DNA of 64,000 nt from positions 3,880,858 through 3,944,857 of the forward strand of contig NZ_CP047349.1 of NCBI RefSeq assembly GCF_011045835.1, given 5' to 3'. The notes under the pieces were generated by a model. It did no database searches. It was not told the DNA's origin and worked only from the letters and a program-made list of their open reading frames with translations. The translations under genes were made by a program, and so were the position numbers. Each line of letters starts with the position of its first letter. Within the stretch, counting starts at the first letter, position 1. Below, piece by piece: positions 12,024 to 20,104 of the stretch. Origin of the DNA: Proteus terrae subsp. cibarius (GTDB taxonomy: Bacteria; Pseudomonadota; Gammaproteobacteria; Enterobacterales; Enterobacteriaceae).

Positions 12024-12656
12024 CTAATTAATTTGATGTTGAAAACCGAGCAATAATTGCTCTAACCCAAATTCGAAGCGACTTGTAAAATCATCAGCAA
12101 AAAGAACCTCTCTTGCTTGCCAAGTTTGAGGAAATTTATCTTGGACTAATTGCTCAAATGCCTCTCTTTTATCCATTAATTCTGCTTTTTCAATGAGCAT
12201 GACGGATTGTTGTTCTATACAACATCCTAAAATAAAATAAAGTAACGCCATTGTCATTTTGCTGGCTAATTGAGCTGAAGTACCTGACTGCATAATTGCA
12301 TTAATAAAAGTATTATTTATACGTAATACATTTTCAGAAATGACATAAGTACCTGCAAATACTCTGGCACCGTCCCTATGACGTAAAAATGCGTTTCTTA
12401 AATCATAAGAAAGGCGTGTTATATCTTTTTTCCAATCATTATGAAATTCAAAATTTACGGCAACATCGCTGACTATTCTATCTGCAATCCCTTCAATTAA
12501 CGTCTGTTTGTTATCAAAATGCCAATAGAGAGAGGCTGCTTTTATCTGTAGAGCATCCGCTAGTTTACGCATTGTTAAGCCTTCAATACCTTCTGTCTCT
12601 AGTAATGCAAGGGCGGTATCTACTACTTTTAGCCGTTCAATTTTAGGTGTTTTCAT
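12024..12656 (-). CDS. TetR/AcrR family repressor of the adjacent efflux pair
   Basis: This 210-residue protein has an N-terminal helix-turn-helix (residues ~10-55: ALALLETEGIEGLTMRKLADAL then IKAASLYWHFDNKQTLIEGI), typical of TetR regulators, followed by an all-helical ligand-binding and dimerisation domain similar in layout to the TetR_C group. It is transcribed away from the HlyD-type gene. The 118-base divergent gap holds two 13-bp palindromes that fit as its operators, so it probably represses itself and the efflux operon until a toxic compound binds. The ligand is unknown. Confidence 0.85.
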   Translation of the reverse strand: MKTPKIERLKVVDTALALLETEGIEGLTMRKLADALQIKAASLYWHFDNKQTLIEGIADRIVSDVAVNFEFHNDWKKDITRLSYDLRNAFLRHRDGARVFAGTYVISENVLRINNTFINAIMQSGTSAQLASKMTMALLYFILGCCIEQQSVMLIEKAELMDKREAFEQLVQDKFPQTWQAREVLFADDFTSRFEFGLEQLLLGFQHQIN

Positions 12657-12684
12657 AAATAATTCTCATTACCCTCTTTTATAT

Positions 12685-12729
12685 CTAACATTGTTAGTTT
12701 AACATGTTTATATAGACTAACAATGTTAG
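12685..12729. promoter_or_regulatory. Two palindromic operators in the tetR-efflux divergent promoter
   Basis: CTAACATTGTTAG at 12685-12697 and CTAACAATGTTAG at 12717-12729 are both perfect 6+1+6 palindromes, with centres 32 bp apart (three helical turns). The pair itself is an inverted repeat of the same site. Paired TetR-family operators in a divergent promoter usually bind the adjacent repressor. Confidence 0.8.
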
Positions 12730-12774
12730 ATTGCAGTTTAAGTGAGTAGAAATATCGTTATTTGGGAATGAAAT

Positions 12775-13875
12775 ATGAAAAATACATCATCAAGAAAAGA
12801 AAAAATAATGCAATTTATAATGACTTATACTCCTTGGATTGCGGTCATTTTAGTTATTGTATTGATTACAACTGCGACGTTAGATTGGGATAAATGGAGG
12901 AGTGATGCACGATATCAAACCACTGATAATGCCTACATAAAAACAGACCCTACAATATTAAAATCAAGAATGACGGGGTTTATTTCTGAAATAAAAAAGG
13001 AGGATTATCAGTTTGTTAAACAAGGAGATGTTATTGCTATTATTAATGATAACGAACAGTTACTTAGTAAAAAGGCCGCTATTGCCGAGTTTAAAAAAGC
13101 ACAATTACAGTTTAATAATTTAAAAGAAGAGATAAAAGCGTCTGAACTTAATATCGAAACTTTACATAATCGCTATGAAGCGACAGTTATTGATGTCGCT
13201 CAAGCGAAAAGAAATCCTTTATTACGAAAAGATTTAATTCGAAGTGGGGCTATAACTCAACAAAATTACCTTGATGCGCAATCTGATTTACAACGTTTAA
13301 TAAAATTACAAAGCGCAGCTAAAAATGAATGGGAGCAAGCTAAACAATCATTGGTATTACTTAAAGCTCAAGAAGAAATACGTCTAACAGAAAAAAATAT
13401 TGCCCAAACACGTTATCAACAAACAGAAACAGAACTCACTTATACAAGAATAGAAGCCCCTTTTGATGCTCAGTTAAATAAAATAAAAGTCAATCTTGGT
13501 AGTTTAGTTACACCTGGCACAGAAATCGTCACACTGACTCCTCTAAATCATATTTACATCATTGCGAATTTAAAAGAGACACAGATAAAAAAAATTCTTC
13601 CTGAACAAACTGTTTCTATCAAGATAGATGCTTTTCCTAATGAAATATATCAAGGAAAAGTTCGTTATATTGGTGCGCAAAGTAGTGGTGAGTCGGCACT
13701 AATTCCTGCCGATAATGCAAGTGGCAATTTCACTAAAGTTGTTCAACGTATTCCTGTTTACATCACTTTTGATAGTAATAATAAATTATTCGCTAAATTG
13801 CGTGCTGGCATGTCTGTCGAAATAAAAATAGACACAGAAAGTTTATCTATAGAGGAGGTTGATGGTGACGCTTAA
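12775..13875 (+). CDS. HlyD/EmrA-type membrane fusion protein
   Basis: This 366-residue periplasmic adaptor has one N-terminal membrane segment (about residues 18-38), a split lipoyl/barrel-sandwich domain (TDNAYIKTDPTILKSRMTGF... and TYTRIEAPFDAQLNKIKVNLGSLVTPG), a long coiled-coil hairpin around residues 100-220, and a C-terminal beta-barrel. This is the EmrA layout that links an inner-membrane MFS pump to a TolC-type outer channel. The downstream MFS gene overlaps its 3' end. Expression is probably controlled by the divergent TetR-type repressor. The substrate is unknown. Confidence 0.87.
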   Translation: MKNTSSRKEKIMQFIMTYTPWIAVILVIVLITTATLDWDKWRSDARYQTTDNAYIKTDPTILKSRMTGFISEIKKEDYQFVKQGDVIAIINDNEQLLSKKAAIAEFKKAQLQFNNLKEEIKASELNIETLHNRYEATVIDVAQAKRNPLLRKDLIRSGAITQQNYLDAQSDLQRLIKLQSAAKNEWEQAKQSLVLLKAQEEIRLTEKNIAQTRYQQTETELTYTRIEAPFDAQLNKIKVNLGSLVTPGTEIVTLTPLNHIYIIANLKETQIKKILPEQTVSIKIDAFPNEIYQGKVRYIGAQSSGESALIPADNASGNFTKVVQRIPVYITFDSNNKLFAKLRAGMSVEIKIDTESLSIEEVDGDA

Positions 13876-15397
13876 TTTCTTGTCTGGCGCACAAGAAAAT
13901 AGACCTTTATTTATCGTATTTTCTGTTTTTTTTGGTGCTATTTTATCTACGTTATTTATTCGTATGTTTTCTATTTCTTTGGCTGATCTACGAGGCATTT
14001 TTGCTCTAGATGTAGTCCAAGGATCTTGGTTAAACGTGGCGATTAATTCTGCTCAGTTAATCAGTATGACATTAGTACCTTGGTTTATGGTGATTTATGG
14101 TGCTGAGAAAATATTAATTAGTTCAAGCTTATTACTTTTTGTCTGTTGTATTTTTGTCTCTAGTTATGGTGATTTTATTGGGCTACCTTTTTTATTAATA
14201 CTGCATTTTTTGATTGGTTTTTGTTTGGGGGTCTATTTGCCAATGACAATTTCTTTGGCATTAAGAAGTTTAAACCCTAATGTTTGGTTAATCGTTATGG
14301 CGGCTTATAGCCTACGTGTTTCAGTAGGAATGGATGCAGGAATAGGAATTTCAGGTTCAATATTTGAGATCTTAAATTGGCGCTGGCTCTATTGGATTTC
14401 AATGTTATTTTCGTTAGCTATTATCTTTTTTGCTTGGCGTGGAATGCCAATTTCACCTATCAATAAGGAGCAACTTGCACAAAGTGATTGGGGAGGAATG
14501 ACATTAAAATGCCTAGGTTTAACTCTATTATATATTAGTGTTGTTCAAGGTGAGTTACTTGGATGGTGGGATTCAGGACTGATTATTTCTTGTTTACTTG
14601 GTAGTGCTATTTTAATACTGACTTTTATTATTAGAGCGGTAACTTATAGCAAAAGTTTTGGATATCTAAATTGGCTGACAAATTATAATTTAAGGGTCTG
14701 TTTTGTCATTGCTTGTTTATACGGTTTTTTAATGTTGCCCAACTCATTATTTGTGCCTTCTTTTTTGAGTATTGTTGCAGGCTTAAAAGCACAACAAATA
14801 GGAGAAATAAGCAATGTTGGTTTTATTACCTATCTTCTTTGTAGTCCTTTAGCCATTATTATCGCACGTCGGCTAGAGCCTCGTTTAGTGATGATGATAG
14901 GAATGACTATTATTGGTGTTTCTTGTTTACTTGGTCATCAAATTACTTATCAGTGGAGATCAGACGATTTCTTTTTGCTTATGGTGATACAAGCTATTGG
15001 GGAATGTATTTTATTAATTGGTTTAATTGCTTCATTTGTGACCAATATTAAACCCAGTGAAGCGTTGCATCTTGGGGCTTATATTTCAATAGCAAGAGTA
15101 TTAATGCCAGCACTAGCTGGAGCCTTAATGAATACGTATTTAAGAATATCTTATGATACACACCAAGGGTCATTAAGAGGGTATGTGCAAACTGGAGAAC
15201 AAAAATTATTAGGAAATGGGATTGATAACGTTCAAGATGTTATGGCTTTAATAACAAGGGAGTCTCATGTTGCATCCTTTATAGATGGATTTCATTTAAT
15301 AACATGGTTTGTTGTTTTAGGATTGATTTGTCTATTTTTTTTAAAACCTTCACCCGCTAATCCTATTGTGCCAACATTATTTACTATTCAAAAATAA
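13865..15397 (+). CDS. MFS drug:proton antiporter, EmrB-like (DHA2, 14 TM)
   Basis: This is a ~510-residue integral membrane protein with about 14 hydrophobic helices and the DHA2-type layout. It overlaps the end of the EmrA-like gene, indicating translational coupling. Three in-frame starts exist (TTG 13859, ATG 13862, GTG 13865). The AGGAGG at 13853-13858 is 6 bases from GTG 13865 but only 3 from the ATG, so I favour GTG. With the adaptor it should form a tripartite efflux pump. Some MFS motifs are diverged, for example there is no clear motif A, so it is a distant EmrB relative. The substrate is unknown. Confidence 0.83.
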   Translation: MTLNFLSGAQENRPLFIVFSVFFGAILSTLFIRMFSISLADLRGIFALDVVQGSWLNVAINSAQLISMTLVPWFMVIYGAEKILISSSLLLFVCCIFVSSYGDFIGLPFLLILHFLIGFCLGVYLPMTISLALRSLNPNVWLIVMAAYSLRVSVGMDAGIGISGSIFEILNWRWLYWISMLFSLAIIFFAWRGMPISPINKEQLAQSDWGGMTLKCLGLTLLYISVVQGELLGWWDSGLIISCLLGSAILILTFIIRAVTYSKSFGYLNWLTNYNLRVCFVIACLYGFLMLPNSLFVPSFLSIVAGLKAQQIGEISNVGFITYLLCSPLAIIIARRLEPRLVMMIGMTIIGVSCLLGHQITYQWRSDDFFLLMVIQAIGECILLIGLIASFVTNIKPSEALHLGAYISIARVLMPALAGALMNTYLRISYDTHQGSLRGYVQTGEQKLLGNGIDNVQDVMALITRESHVASFIDGFHLITWFVVLGLICLFFLKPSPANPIVPTLFTIQK

Positions 15398-15399
15398 AA

Positions 15400-15432
15400 C
15401 TCTGCCTGTAATCGATAACAGGCAGAGGAAAA
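15400..15432 (-). terminator. Terminator for the copG transcript
   Basis: The 10-base arms CTCTGCCTGT and ACAGGCAGAG (15400-15409, 15418-15427) pair perfectly. The T-rich tail lies on the minus-strand side (TTTTATTTTTG), so it mainly serves the minus-strand gene that ends at 15515. Confidence 0.75.
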
Positions 15433-15514
15433 TAGCACTATCGGAGAGATATATTGCTATTAAAACAACACTACAGTAAGAACAAAACTAATTAAGAAAA
15501 TAAGTAAGAAAAAA

Positions 15515-15964
15515 TTAGTTGTAAGACTTAAATAGGGATTGATTACCTGATTTATCAAAAGCGATAACTTGGTAAGGCTCTTTATAATCACCGGCATACA
15601 TACCTAAACTTCCTGCAGGCATTCCCCCAACCGCAATACCCGATTTAGATTTATCCACTAAGTCGATATTTTTTAAGCTATCAACCGGGATATGTCCGAC
15701 TAAGTCTTTACCTTGATAAGTCGCAAAGTGGCAACTTAATAAATTATTGGGTACACCTGCTTGTTGGTACTTTTCCATTAATTGTGTTTCTGAAACGATA
15801 TTTACTTTAACGTTAAAGCCAGCTTCTTTTACACCATCAGCCCATAAAGTACAGCATCCGCAACTCTCTGTTTTATAAACCTCAACAACATTATGACTAG
15901 AAGCATAAGCTGTGCTTGTAAAAGCAGAGATAGCGATAATAGAAGGTAGTAATAACTTTTTCAT
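15515..15964 (-). CDS. DUF411 / CopG-type periplasmic copper protein
   Basis: This 149-residue exported protein has a signal peptide (MKKLLLPSIIAISAFTSTAYA, cleavage after residue 21). It carries the DUF411 core: a CGCC metal motif at residues 35-38, a later SCH near residue 78, and GHIPVD and GGMPAGSLGM stretches. Characterised DUF411 proteins (CopG in Vibrio and Pseudomonas) bind a copper cluster and take part in periplasmic copper resistance. Its promoter has the 19-bp spacer and dyad of CueR-type copper-activated promoters, which supports that role. It is a single-gene unit with its own terminator. Confidence 0.85.
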   Translation of the reverse strand: MKKLLLPSIIAISAFTSTAYASSHNVVEVYKTESCGCCTLWADGVKEAGFNVKVNIVSETQLMEKYQQAGVPNNLLSCHFATYQGKDLVGHIPVDSLKNIDLVDKSKSGIAVGGMPAGSLGMYAGDYKEPYQVIAFDKSGNQSLFKSYN

Positions 15965-15996
15965 TGTCTATTCCTTTCATTAAGTTGATAGATGAA

Positions 15997-16027
15997 ACAA
16001 TAATCTTTCCCCCTACTGGAAGGTCAA
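15997..16027 (-). promoter_or_regulatory. CueR/MerR-type promoter of the copG-like gene
   Basis: Read on the minus strand, a -35 TTGACC (16022-16027) and a -10 TATTGT (15997-16002) are separated by 19 bases instead of 17. The spacer holds the near-dyad CCTTCC ... GGAAAG, close to the ACCTTCC/GGAAGGT sites of CueR. A 19-bp spacer is the hallmark of MerR-family activated promoters. Regulation by copper is inferred from this and from the DUF411 product. Confidence 0.65.
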
Positions 16028-16147
16028 TTTAATTAAGGTATAAACGCGTAGAGTTTTGTAAAAAAATATTTATAGAAAACAAAGGTATAAATAATACTTT
16101 GCTTATCTTTTTTTGATTTTTTTCGAGAATATGACTTGATATAAGTA

Positions 16148-16278
16148 GAAAAAAAGCCTGCATAGCAGGCTTAAAATGGAGAAAACAGGGTAAACGTAGA
16201 GTAGTTAGGATGTAAACGACTATGAGGGTATCTCATGAGTTAAATCACCTCTTGCGAAGAGTAGCTGTGCTTTAACTG
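16148..16278 (-). ncRNA. Candidate small RNA, ~130 nt
   Basis: On the minus strand a promoter-like pair, TTTAAC (16310-16315) and TATAGT (16285-16290), has a 19-base spacer containing TTAACCT/AGGTTAA half-sites. About 110 bases further on is a compact terminator, AAGCCTGC-ATA-GCAGGCTT (16154-16172), followed by TTTTTTC. In between there is no ORF, but two more short hairpins (CTCTT-CGC-AAGAG and ATGAG-ATACC-CTCAT). The upstream ygiW-like gene has its own terminator, so this one must serve another transcript. I cannot match it to a named sRNA. Confidence 0.45.
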
Positions 16279-16381
16279 ATAATAACTATAAACCTAAACT
16301 TAACCTGAGGTTAAAGCGGAGAAATTTGTATAAAGGATCCAATTTTATTGATTAAACTAAAATATAAAAAAGTGAAAAATA

Positions 16382-16415
16382 AAAAGCCAATATATTTCAA
16401 TATATTAGCTTTTAT
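16382..16415 (-). terminator. Terminator of the ygiW-like gene
   Basis: An inverted repeat, AAAAGCCAATATAT with ATATATTAGCTTTT, with one mismatch, lies about 50 bases past the stop of the minus-strand ygiW-like gene. The outer A/T arms supply T runs on either strand. Confidence 0.6.
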
Positions 16416-16461
16416 CATAATCAGGTTGTATTTGATTTGAAGACAAATTATTTGATGGTAA

Positions 16462-16857
16462 TTATTTGATAATAGTAATTTGTTTTACGTCGATCTCGGT
16501 ACTTGTCCACTCTTTATCAATTTTACCTTCAATTCTGACAGTATTTTCTGGTGTGACTGTTTGTCCGCGCCATCTTTTATTATCAATATCTACATTGATA
16601 CCGCCGGTGCTATCTTCAAAAACATACAGCTCATCGCCAATTTTTTTGGTAATTTTACCCGTTAAGATAACCCAAGTGTCATCAGAAAGATCCTTTGCTT
16701 TAGCAACGGTTGTTTCACTAATAGAAGGGCCTTTAAATCCACCTTGCTCTGTTGTGGGGGTCTGAATAGATCCTTGAAAGCCACCTTCATGTGTTGTACT
16801 TGCTTGAGATGCAAAAGCCAAAGTACTACCGATTAATAATACAAGTATTTTTTTCAT
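16462..16857 (-). CDS. YgiW/YdeI family stress-tolerance OB-fold protein
   Basis: This 131-residue exported protein has a signal peptide ending near residue 19 (FASQAS), a double GGFxG motif (residues ~25-45), and a BOF/OB-fold domain with DDTWVILTGKI, ELYVFEDSTGGINVDID and KRWRGQTVTPENTVRIEG, closely parallel to E. coli YgiW. Family members are small periplasmic proteins tied to stress tolerance (peroxide, cadmium, acid) or, for YdeI/OmdA, to antimicrobial peptide resistance. It is transcribed alone. The exact function is not evident. Confidence 0.88.
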   Translation of the reverse strand: MKKILVLLIGSTLAFASQASTTHEGGFQGSIQTPTTEQGGFKGPSISETTVAKAKDLSDDTWVILTGKITKKIGDELYVFEDSTGGINVDIDNKRWRGQTVTPENTVRIEGKIDKEWTSTEIDVKQITIIK

Positions 16858-17218
16858 AACAAGCTCGCTTATAGGTTAATAATTCAACTAATTAATGTAT
16901 TAGATTTTATTTCATTTCTATGTATAAAACCGCATTTTAAGGTAAATTTAAGTATTAATATATCAACTGATTGATATTAACCTTTAAATTATAGACCTTT
17001 ATTTTTCTTTGTTCTTTTTGTTGATATAAGTATCTATCACTAAATACTTCTTTTCTCTAAGTTAAATCTACTAGTTATTTCCCCTTAGGATCGGTGTTGG
17101 CAGTTATTCAAAAATATACCCTTTGGGATCATTGTTTTTGGATGTGTTACCTCTTATCATCCAGCGCTTTCAAAATTTTTTTAATTTTCCCCTATTATTT
17201 TTAGAGGTTTTAGGTTTT
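16858..17218. other. Intergenic region between ygiW-like gene and satP
   Basis: These 361 bases separate two divergent genes and should hold both promoters. The sequence is AT-rich, and no convincing dyad operator, small ORF or repeat was found. An open frame upstream of satP to 17123 is an unused extension. Confidence 0.5.
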
Positions 17219-17782
17219 ATGACTAACGAACGTATTGCCAATCCGGGTCCATTAGGTTTAATGGGTTTTGGTATGACAACGATTTTGTTGAACATACATA
17301 ATGCCGGTTTTTTCCCAGTTGTCTCAGTCATTATGAGTATGGGAATTTTTTATGGTGGGATCGCTCAAGTTATTGCTGGAATTTTTGAGTTCAAAAAAGG
17401 CAACACTTTTGGCGCCACTGCATTTACCTCTTACGGCTTCTTTTGGATAACATTGGTAGGAATTTGGTTATTACCAGTGATGGGCTTAAGCGAGCCAACA
17501 ACACCTCTCTTTTTAGGTGTGTTTTTAGCACTGTGGGGAATTTTTACCTTTTTCATGTTCATTGGCACGTTAAAAGCCAATAGAGCGCTACAGTTTGTCT
17601 TTTTAAGTCTGACAGTTTTATTTGCTTTACTGGCGATAGGAAATATCACCGGCAATGCACTGATTTTAAAAATTGCAGGTTTTGAAGGGATTATTTGTGG
17701 TGCCAGTGCTTTTTATCTTGCAATGGCTGAAGTATTAAATGAGATGTATGGCAGAACAATACTGCCAATTGGTCATAAGTAA
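17219..17782 (+). CDS. satP: Acetate/succinate transporter, SatP (GPR1/FUN34/YaaH family)
   Basis: This 187-residue inner-membrane protein has six hydrophobic helices and the family signature NPGPLGLMGFGMTT at its N-terminus. E. coli SatP (188 residues) imports acetate and succinate with protons. I chose the ATG at 17219; the longer frame from 17123 adds 32 unconserved residues. A second conserved stretch, FYGGIAQVIAGIFEFKKGNTFG, is present. It is a single gene convergent with the rhomboid gene. Confidence 0.9.
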   Translation: MTNERIANPGPLGLMGFGMTTILLNIHNAGFFPVVSVIMSMGIFYGGIAQVIAGIFEFKKGNTFGATAFTSYGFFWITLVGIWLLPVMGLSEPTTPLFLGVFLALWGIFTFFMFIGTLKANRALQFVFLSLTVLFALLAIGNITGNALILKIAGFEGIICGASAFYLAMAEVLNEMYGRTILPIGHK

Positions 17783-17793
17783 CTGTTTTATAA

Positions 17794-17817
17794 AGAAGTG
17801 GCTATTTAGCCACTTCT
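17794..17817. terminator. Hairpin between satP and the rhomboid gene
   Basis: The perfect 11-base arms AGAAGTGGCTA and TAGCCACTTCT with a two-base loop overlap the last codons of the convergent rhomboid gene. There is no T run, so termination by this hairpin is uncertain. Confidence 0.45.
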
Positions 17818-18386
17818 ACTACTCGGCTTTTACGGCGAATTAGCTTTCTTGCACACCATGCATAAAGTAGCCCTGCAACAACACCTGAAATATGTGATTC
17901 TGTTGATACACCTAATTGTCCCGGGATTAATCCGTAGGCCATTGATCCATAATAGAATAGAACAAAGAGTGCGATCACGATATCGATGATTTTACGTCGA
18001 GTAAAAGCGTGAGCAATAAGCAAAGACCACAACCCAAAAATCCATCCACTTGCACCAACGTGAACAGCGCTTCGTCCAAAAATCCAAACTAATAAACCGC
18101 TTACAATAATGATAAATATACTAGATAACACATATTCTCGTAGAGATTGGGTCATGGATAAAAAACTAAGAATAAGAAGTGGGAGTAGATTACTAAATAG
18201 ATGAGACCAAGATCCATGAATGAAAGGCGCGATAAAAATACCAATTAAACCTTCACCTGTTCTTGGAATAATGCCCCATTGAAGAAGAGAGATGGGGAGT
18301 AGTGAGTTAATAAGTTGAAGTAAGACTAATATGATAGTTAATCCACCAAGAAAGGTGAGTCTTTTTTTAAACCAAATCTTATCCAT
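17802..18386 (-). CDS. Rhomboid family intramembrane serine protease
   Basis: This 194-residue polytopic membrane protein has the rhomboid catalytic pattern: HLFSN (residues ~62-66), the nucleophile in GASGWIFG (Ser ~113) and the catalytic His in ESHISG (~165). It has six hydrophobic helices. I chose the ATG at 18386, preceded by AAGG; a GTG at 18425 would add 13 residues. Rhomboids cut transmembrane segments of other proteins. In Providencia one (AarA) processes TatA for quorum signalling; whether this is a functional equivalent is not known. It is distinct from the GlpG architecture, having no N-terminal cytoplasmic domain. Confidence 0.82.
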   Translation of the reverse strand: MDKIWFKKRLTFLGGLTIILVLLQLINSLLPISLLQWGIIPRTGEGLIGIFIAPFIHGSWSHLFSNLLPLLILSFLSMTQSLREYVLSSIFIIIVSGLLVWIFGRSAVHVGASGWIFGLWSLLIAHAFTRRKIIDIVIALFVLFYYGSMAYGLIPGQLGVSTESHISGVVAGLLYAWCARKLIRRKSRVVEVAK

Positions 18387-18442
18387 ACCGATAGCCTTAA
18401 TAATGTGATGGCTCTGATAAAACACTATAAGCTATAAATAGA

Positions 18443-18476
18443 AGAGCCTTTAAGAAAAAAAGAAGAAAGGCTCTTT
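18443..18476 (-). terminator. Terminator downstream of nagK
   Basis: The arms AGAGCCTTT (18443-18451) and AAAGGCTCT (18466-18474) form a stem with an A-rich loop, ten bases past the nagK stop. The T run is better on the plus strand, so its use for nagK is probable rather than sure. Confidence 0.55.
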
Positions 18477-18484
18477 TTTATTTA

Positions 18485-19396
18485 TCAGTCTAATAAATTA
18501 AGGCAAGCCGCTCCACGAGCGCCACCTGCATCACCATGACGTGCTTTTTCTATTACTGGAATTTGTGCATTGCCGTAAACACAGTGTGAGAGATATTTAG
18601 GTAATAGCTCATACAGTGCGTTAAATTGTGATAACCCACCACCAATAACAATCAAATGAGGGTCAAGTACAGTAAGAATATTGCTAAGGTAAATCGCAAG
18701 TACTTTCATATAGCGATCAACATGTTCTTGAGTTTTTTCATCGCCTGCATAATATTGCTCAACAATATCAACCGCTCTTTGTGGGGTATTATTGAAGGCT
18801 TTATACATGCGTTCAAAACCACGGCCCGATAAATAGGTTTCAAAACACGCTTTTTTACCACAGCCACAAATAATTTTTGGCATCGTTTCACCGATCACAT
18901 TATCTGCATCTACATTCAGATTCATATGACCGATTTCACCAGCAATCCCATTCTTGCCAGACAATACTTTGCCATCAATAACAAATCCTCCCCCCACTCC
19001 CGTGCCTAATATAAGACCTAATACAGAAGGGTGATGACGAAACTCAGGATCCCAAGCTTCCGATAAGGCAAAGCAGTTAGCATCATTTTCGACTTTAACG
19101 GGTCTATTGAGTATATGTGCGAGATCGTGAACCATAGGTTTGTATTTAGCTGCCGGAACATTAGTGGTAAACACTGTTCCTTCTTTAGCATTCACAATAC
19201 CAGGAACACCCACCCCCACTTTTCCCTTACAACCTAATTCATTGTCAGCTTCTAAAGTCAGATCCTTAAAAACATTCAATAATGCCTGATAGTCATTTTT
19301 AGGTGTCGGAACACGTTTTTGCCATACTTGAGTTAAATCTTTATCAAAAACGGCAAGCTCAATTTTTGTGCCGCCCATATCAAAACCATAATACAT
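18485..19396 (-). CDS. nagK: N-acetylglucosamine kinase (ROK family)
   Basis: This 303-residue kinase has the same length as E. coli NagK and the same opening (MYYGFDMGGTKIELAVFD, phosphate-binding DxGGTK). Other features are VENDANCFALSEAWD, GTGVGGG, the GEIGHM substrate motif and a CGCGKKAC zinc site, ending ARHGDAGGARGAA. It phosphorylates GlcNAc released in the cytoplasm, for example from cell-wall recycling, feeding the hexosamine pool also served by GlmS and GlmU. A perfect palindrome 39 bases upstream of the start may regulate it. Confidence 0.93.
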   Translation of the reverse strand: MYYGFDMGGTKIELAVFDKDLTQVWQKRVPTPKNDYQALLNVFKDLTLEADNELGCKGKVGVGVPGIVNAKEGTVFTTNVPAAKYKPMVHDLAHILNRPVKVENDANCFALSEAWDPEFRHHPSVLGLILGTGVGGGFVIDGKVLSGKNGIAGEIGHMNLNVDADNVIGETMPKIICGCGKKACFETYLSGRGFERMYKAFNNTPQRAVDIVEQYYAGDEKTQEHVDRYMKVLAIYLSNILTVLDPHLIVIGGGLSQFNALYELLPKYLSHCVYGNAQIPVIEKARHGDAGGARGAACLNLLD

Positions 19397-19434
19397 ATCA
19401 GTCTCTTAATTATTCTGTAAATATTATTTATAGC

Positions 19435-19452
19435 AACGACAAGGTTGTCGTT
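19435..19452. promoter_or_regulatory. Palindrome upstream of nagK
   Basis: AACGACAA-GG-TTGTCGTT is a perfect 8+2+8 inverted repeat in the nagK promoter region. It could be an operator. I do not recognise it as a NagC or Mlc site. Confidence 0.45.
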
Positions 19453-19552
19453 ACGTGGCCATTTCTATTTCAGTCAATACTTAAGTTATCTCTACTGCTT
19501 ATACACTAGGTTAAAGAAGAACAGTGATTGGTGACAGTTGAGTTTTCTTTAT

Positions 19553-20104
19553 CTATTGATTTCTACCTTCAATCAACACACTACGTACTTTCATTAGAGC
19601 AAAACCTAATAAATTTAATCCATTCCAAAGAAGAGGATTGTTAATCTCGTTATCTTGCTCACTTAAACCGACTCCCCATATTTTATCAACGGGGCTTGCC
19701 TCAACAAGCACACGATTGCCTGTTGAAATCAGAAATTTACCGAGTTCTTTATTTTGGGAAAACTTAGCGATATTGGCACGAATAACAATATCCATACGGT
19801 GTTGTTCCCAAATGTTTTGGTCAAATCCTTTTACTTCTCTACCTAATGCTTTTGCTGAACCTGGATTAGAGGTGGTAATTATGCGCTCTCTGACTTCTAT
19901 ATCATTAAATAATCTTGCTTTTTCAGCCATCATATAGTGCTCAGCGCTAGCATAACGTACTTCATCTAATATAAAAGGTGCTGGATACCATTGGCTAAAG
20001 CAACTTTTTGCGATGTCATTACCTTTACTTTTGTGTCCCCAAAAGTAAACGAACTTTATTTTCTTGCCGGTACGAAATTCTTTTTTTAATTGTTCTAAAT
20101 CCAT
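19553..20104 (-). CDS. NADAR family protein (YbiA-like)
   Basis: This 183-residue protein has the NADAR/YbiA pattern: FYFWGHKS-like start, CFSQWYPAPF, YASAEHYMMAEKARLF, NPGSAKALGREV and the C-terminal IWGVGL plus NLLGFALMKVR. YbiA-type enzymes hydrolyse the N-glycosidic bond of early riboflavin intermediates, removing toxic side products. Some NADAR proteins also act in NAD/ADP-ribose reactions, including defence and removal of ADP-ribose from DNA. No signal peptide is seen. It stands alone beside a long gene-free region, so its role here cannot be set by context. Confidence 0.85.
   Translation of the reverse strand: MDLEQLKKEFRTGKKIKFVYFWGHKSKGNDIAKSCFSQWYPAPFILDEVRYASAEHYMMAEKARLFNDIEVRERIITTSNPGSAKALGREVKGFDQNIWEQHRMDIVIRANIAKFSQNKELGKFLISTGNRVLVEASPVDKIWGVGLSEQDNEINNPLLWNGLNLLGFALMKVRSVLIEGRNQ

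Noticed and set aside
16466..16765. 99-residue plus-strand ORF
   Set aside because: It is antisense to the ygiW-like gene, with no ribosome-binding site and no recognisable product.
17123..17218. N-terminal extension of SatP
   Set aside because: The 32 extra residues are not conserved in the family; the ATG at 17219 gives the usual 187-188 residues.
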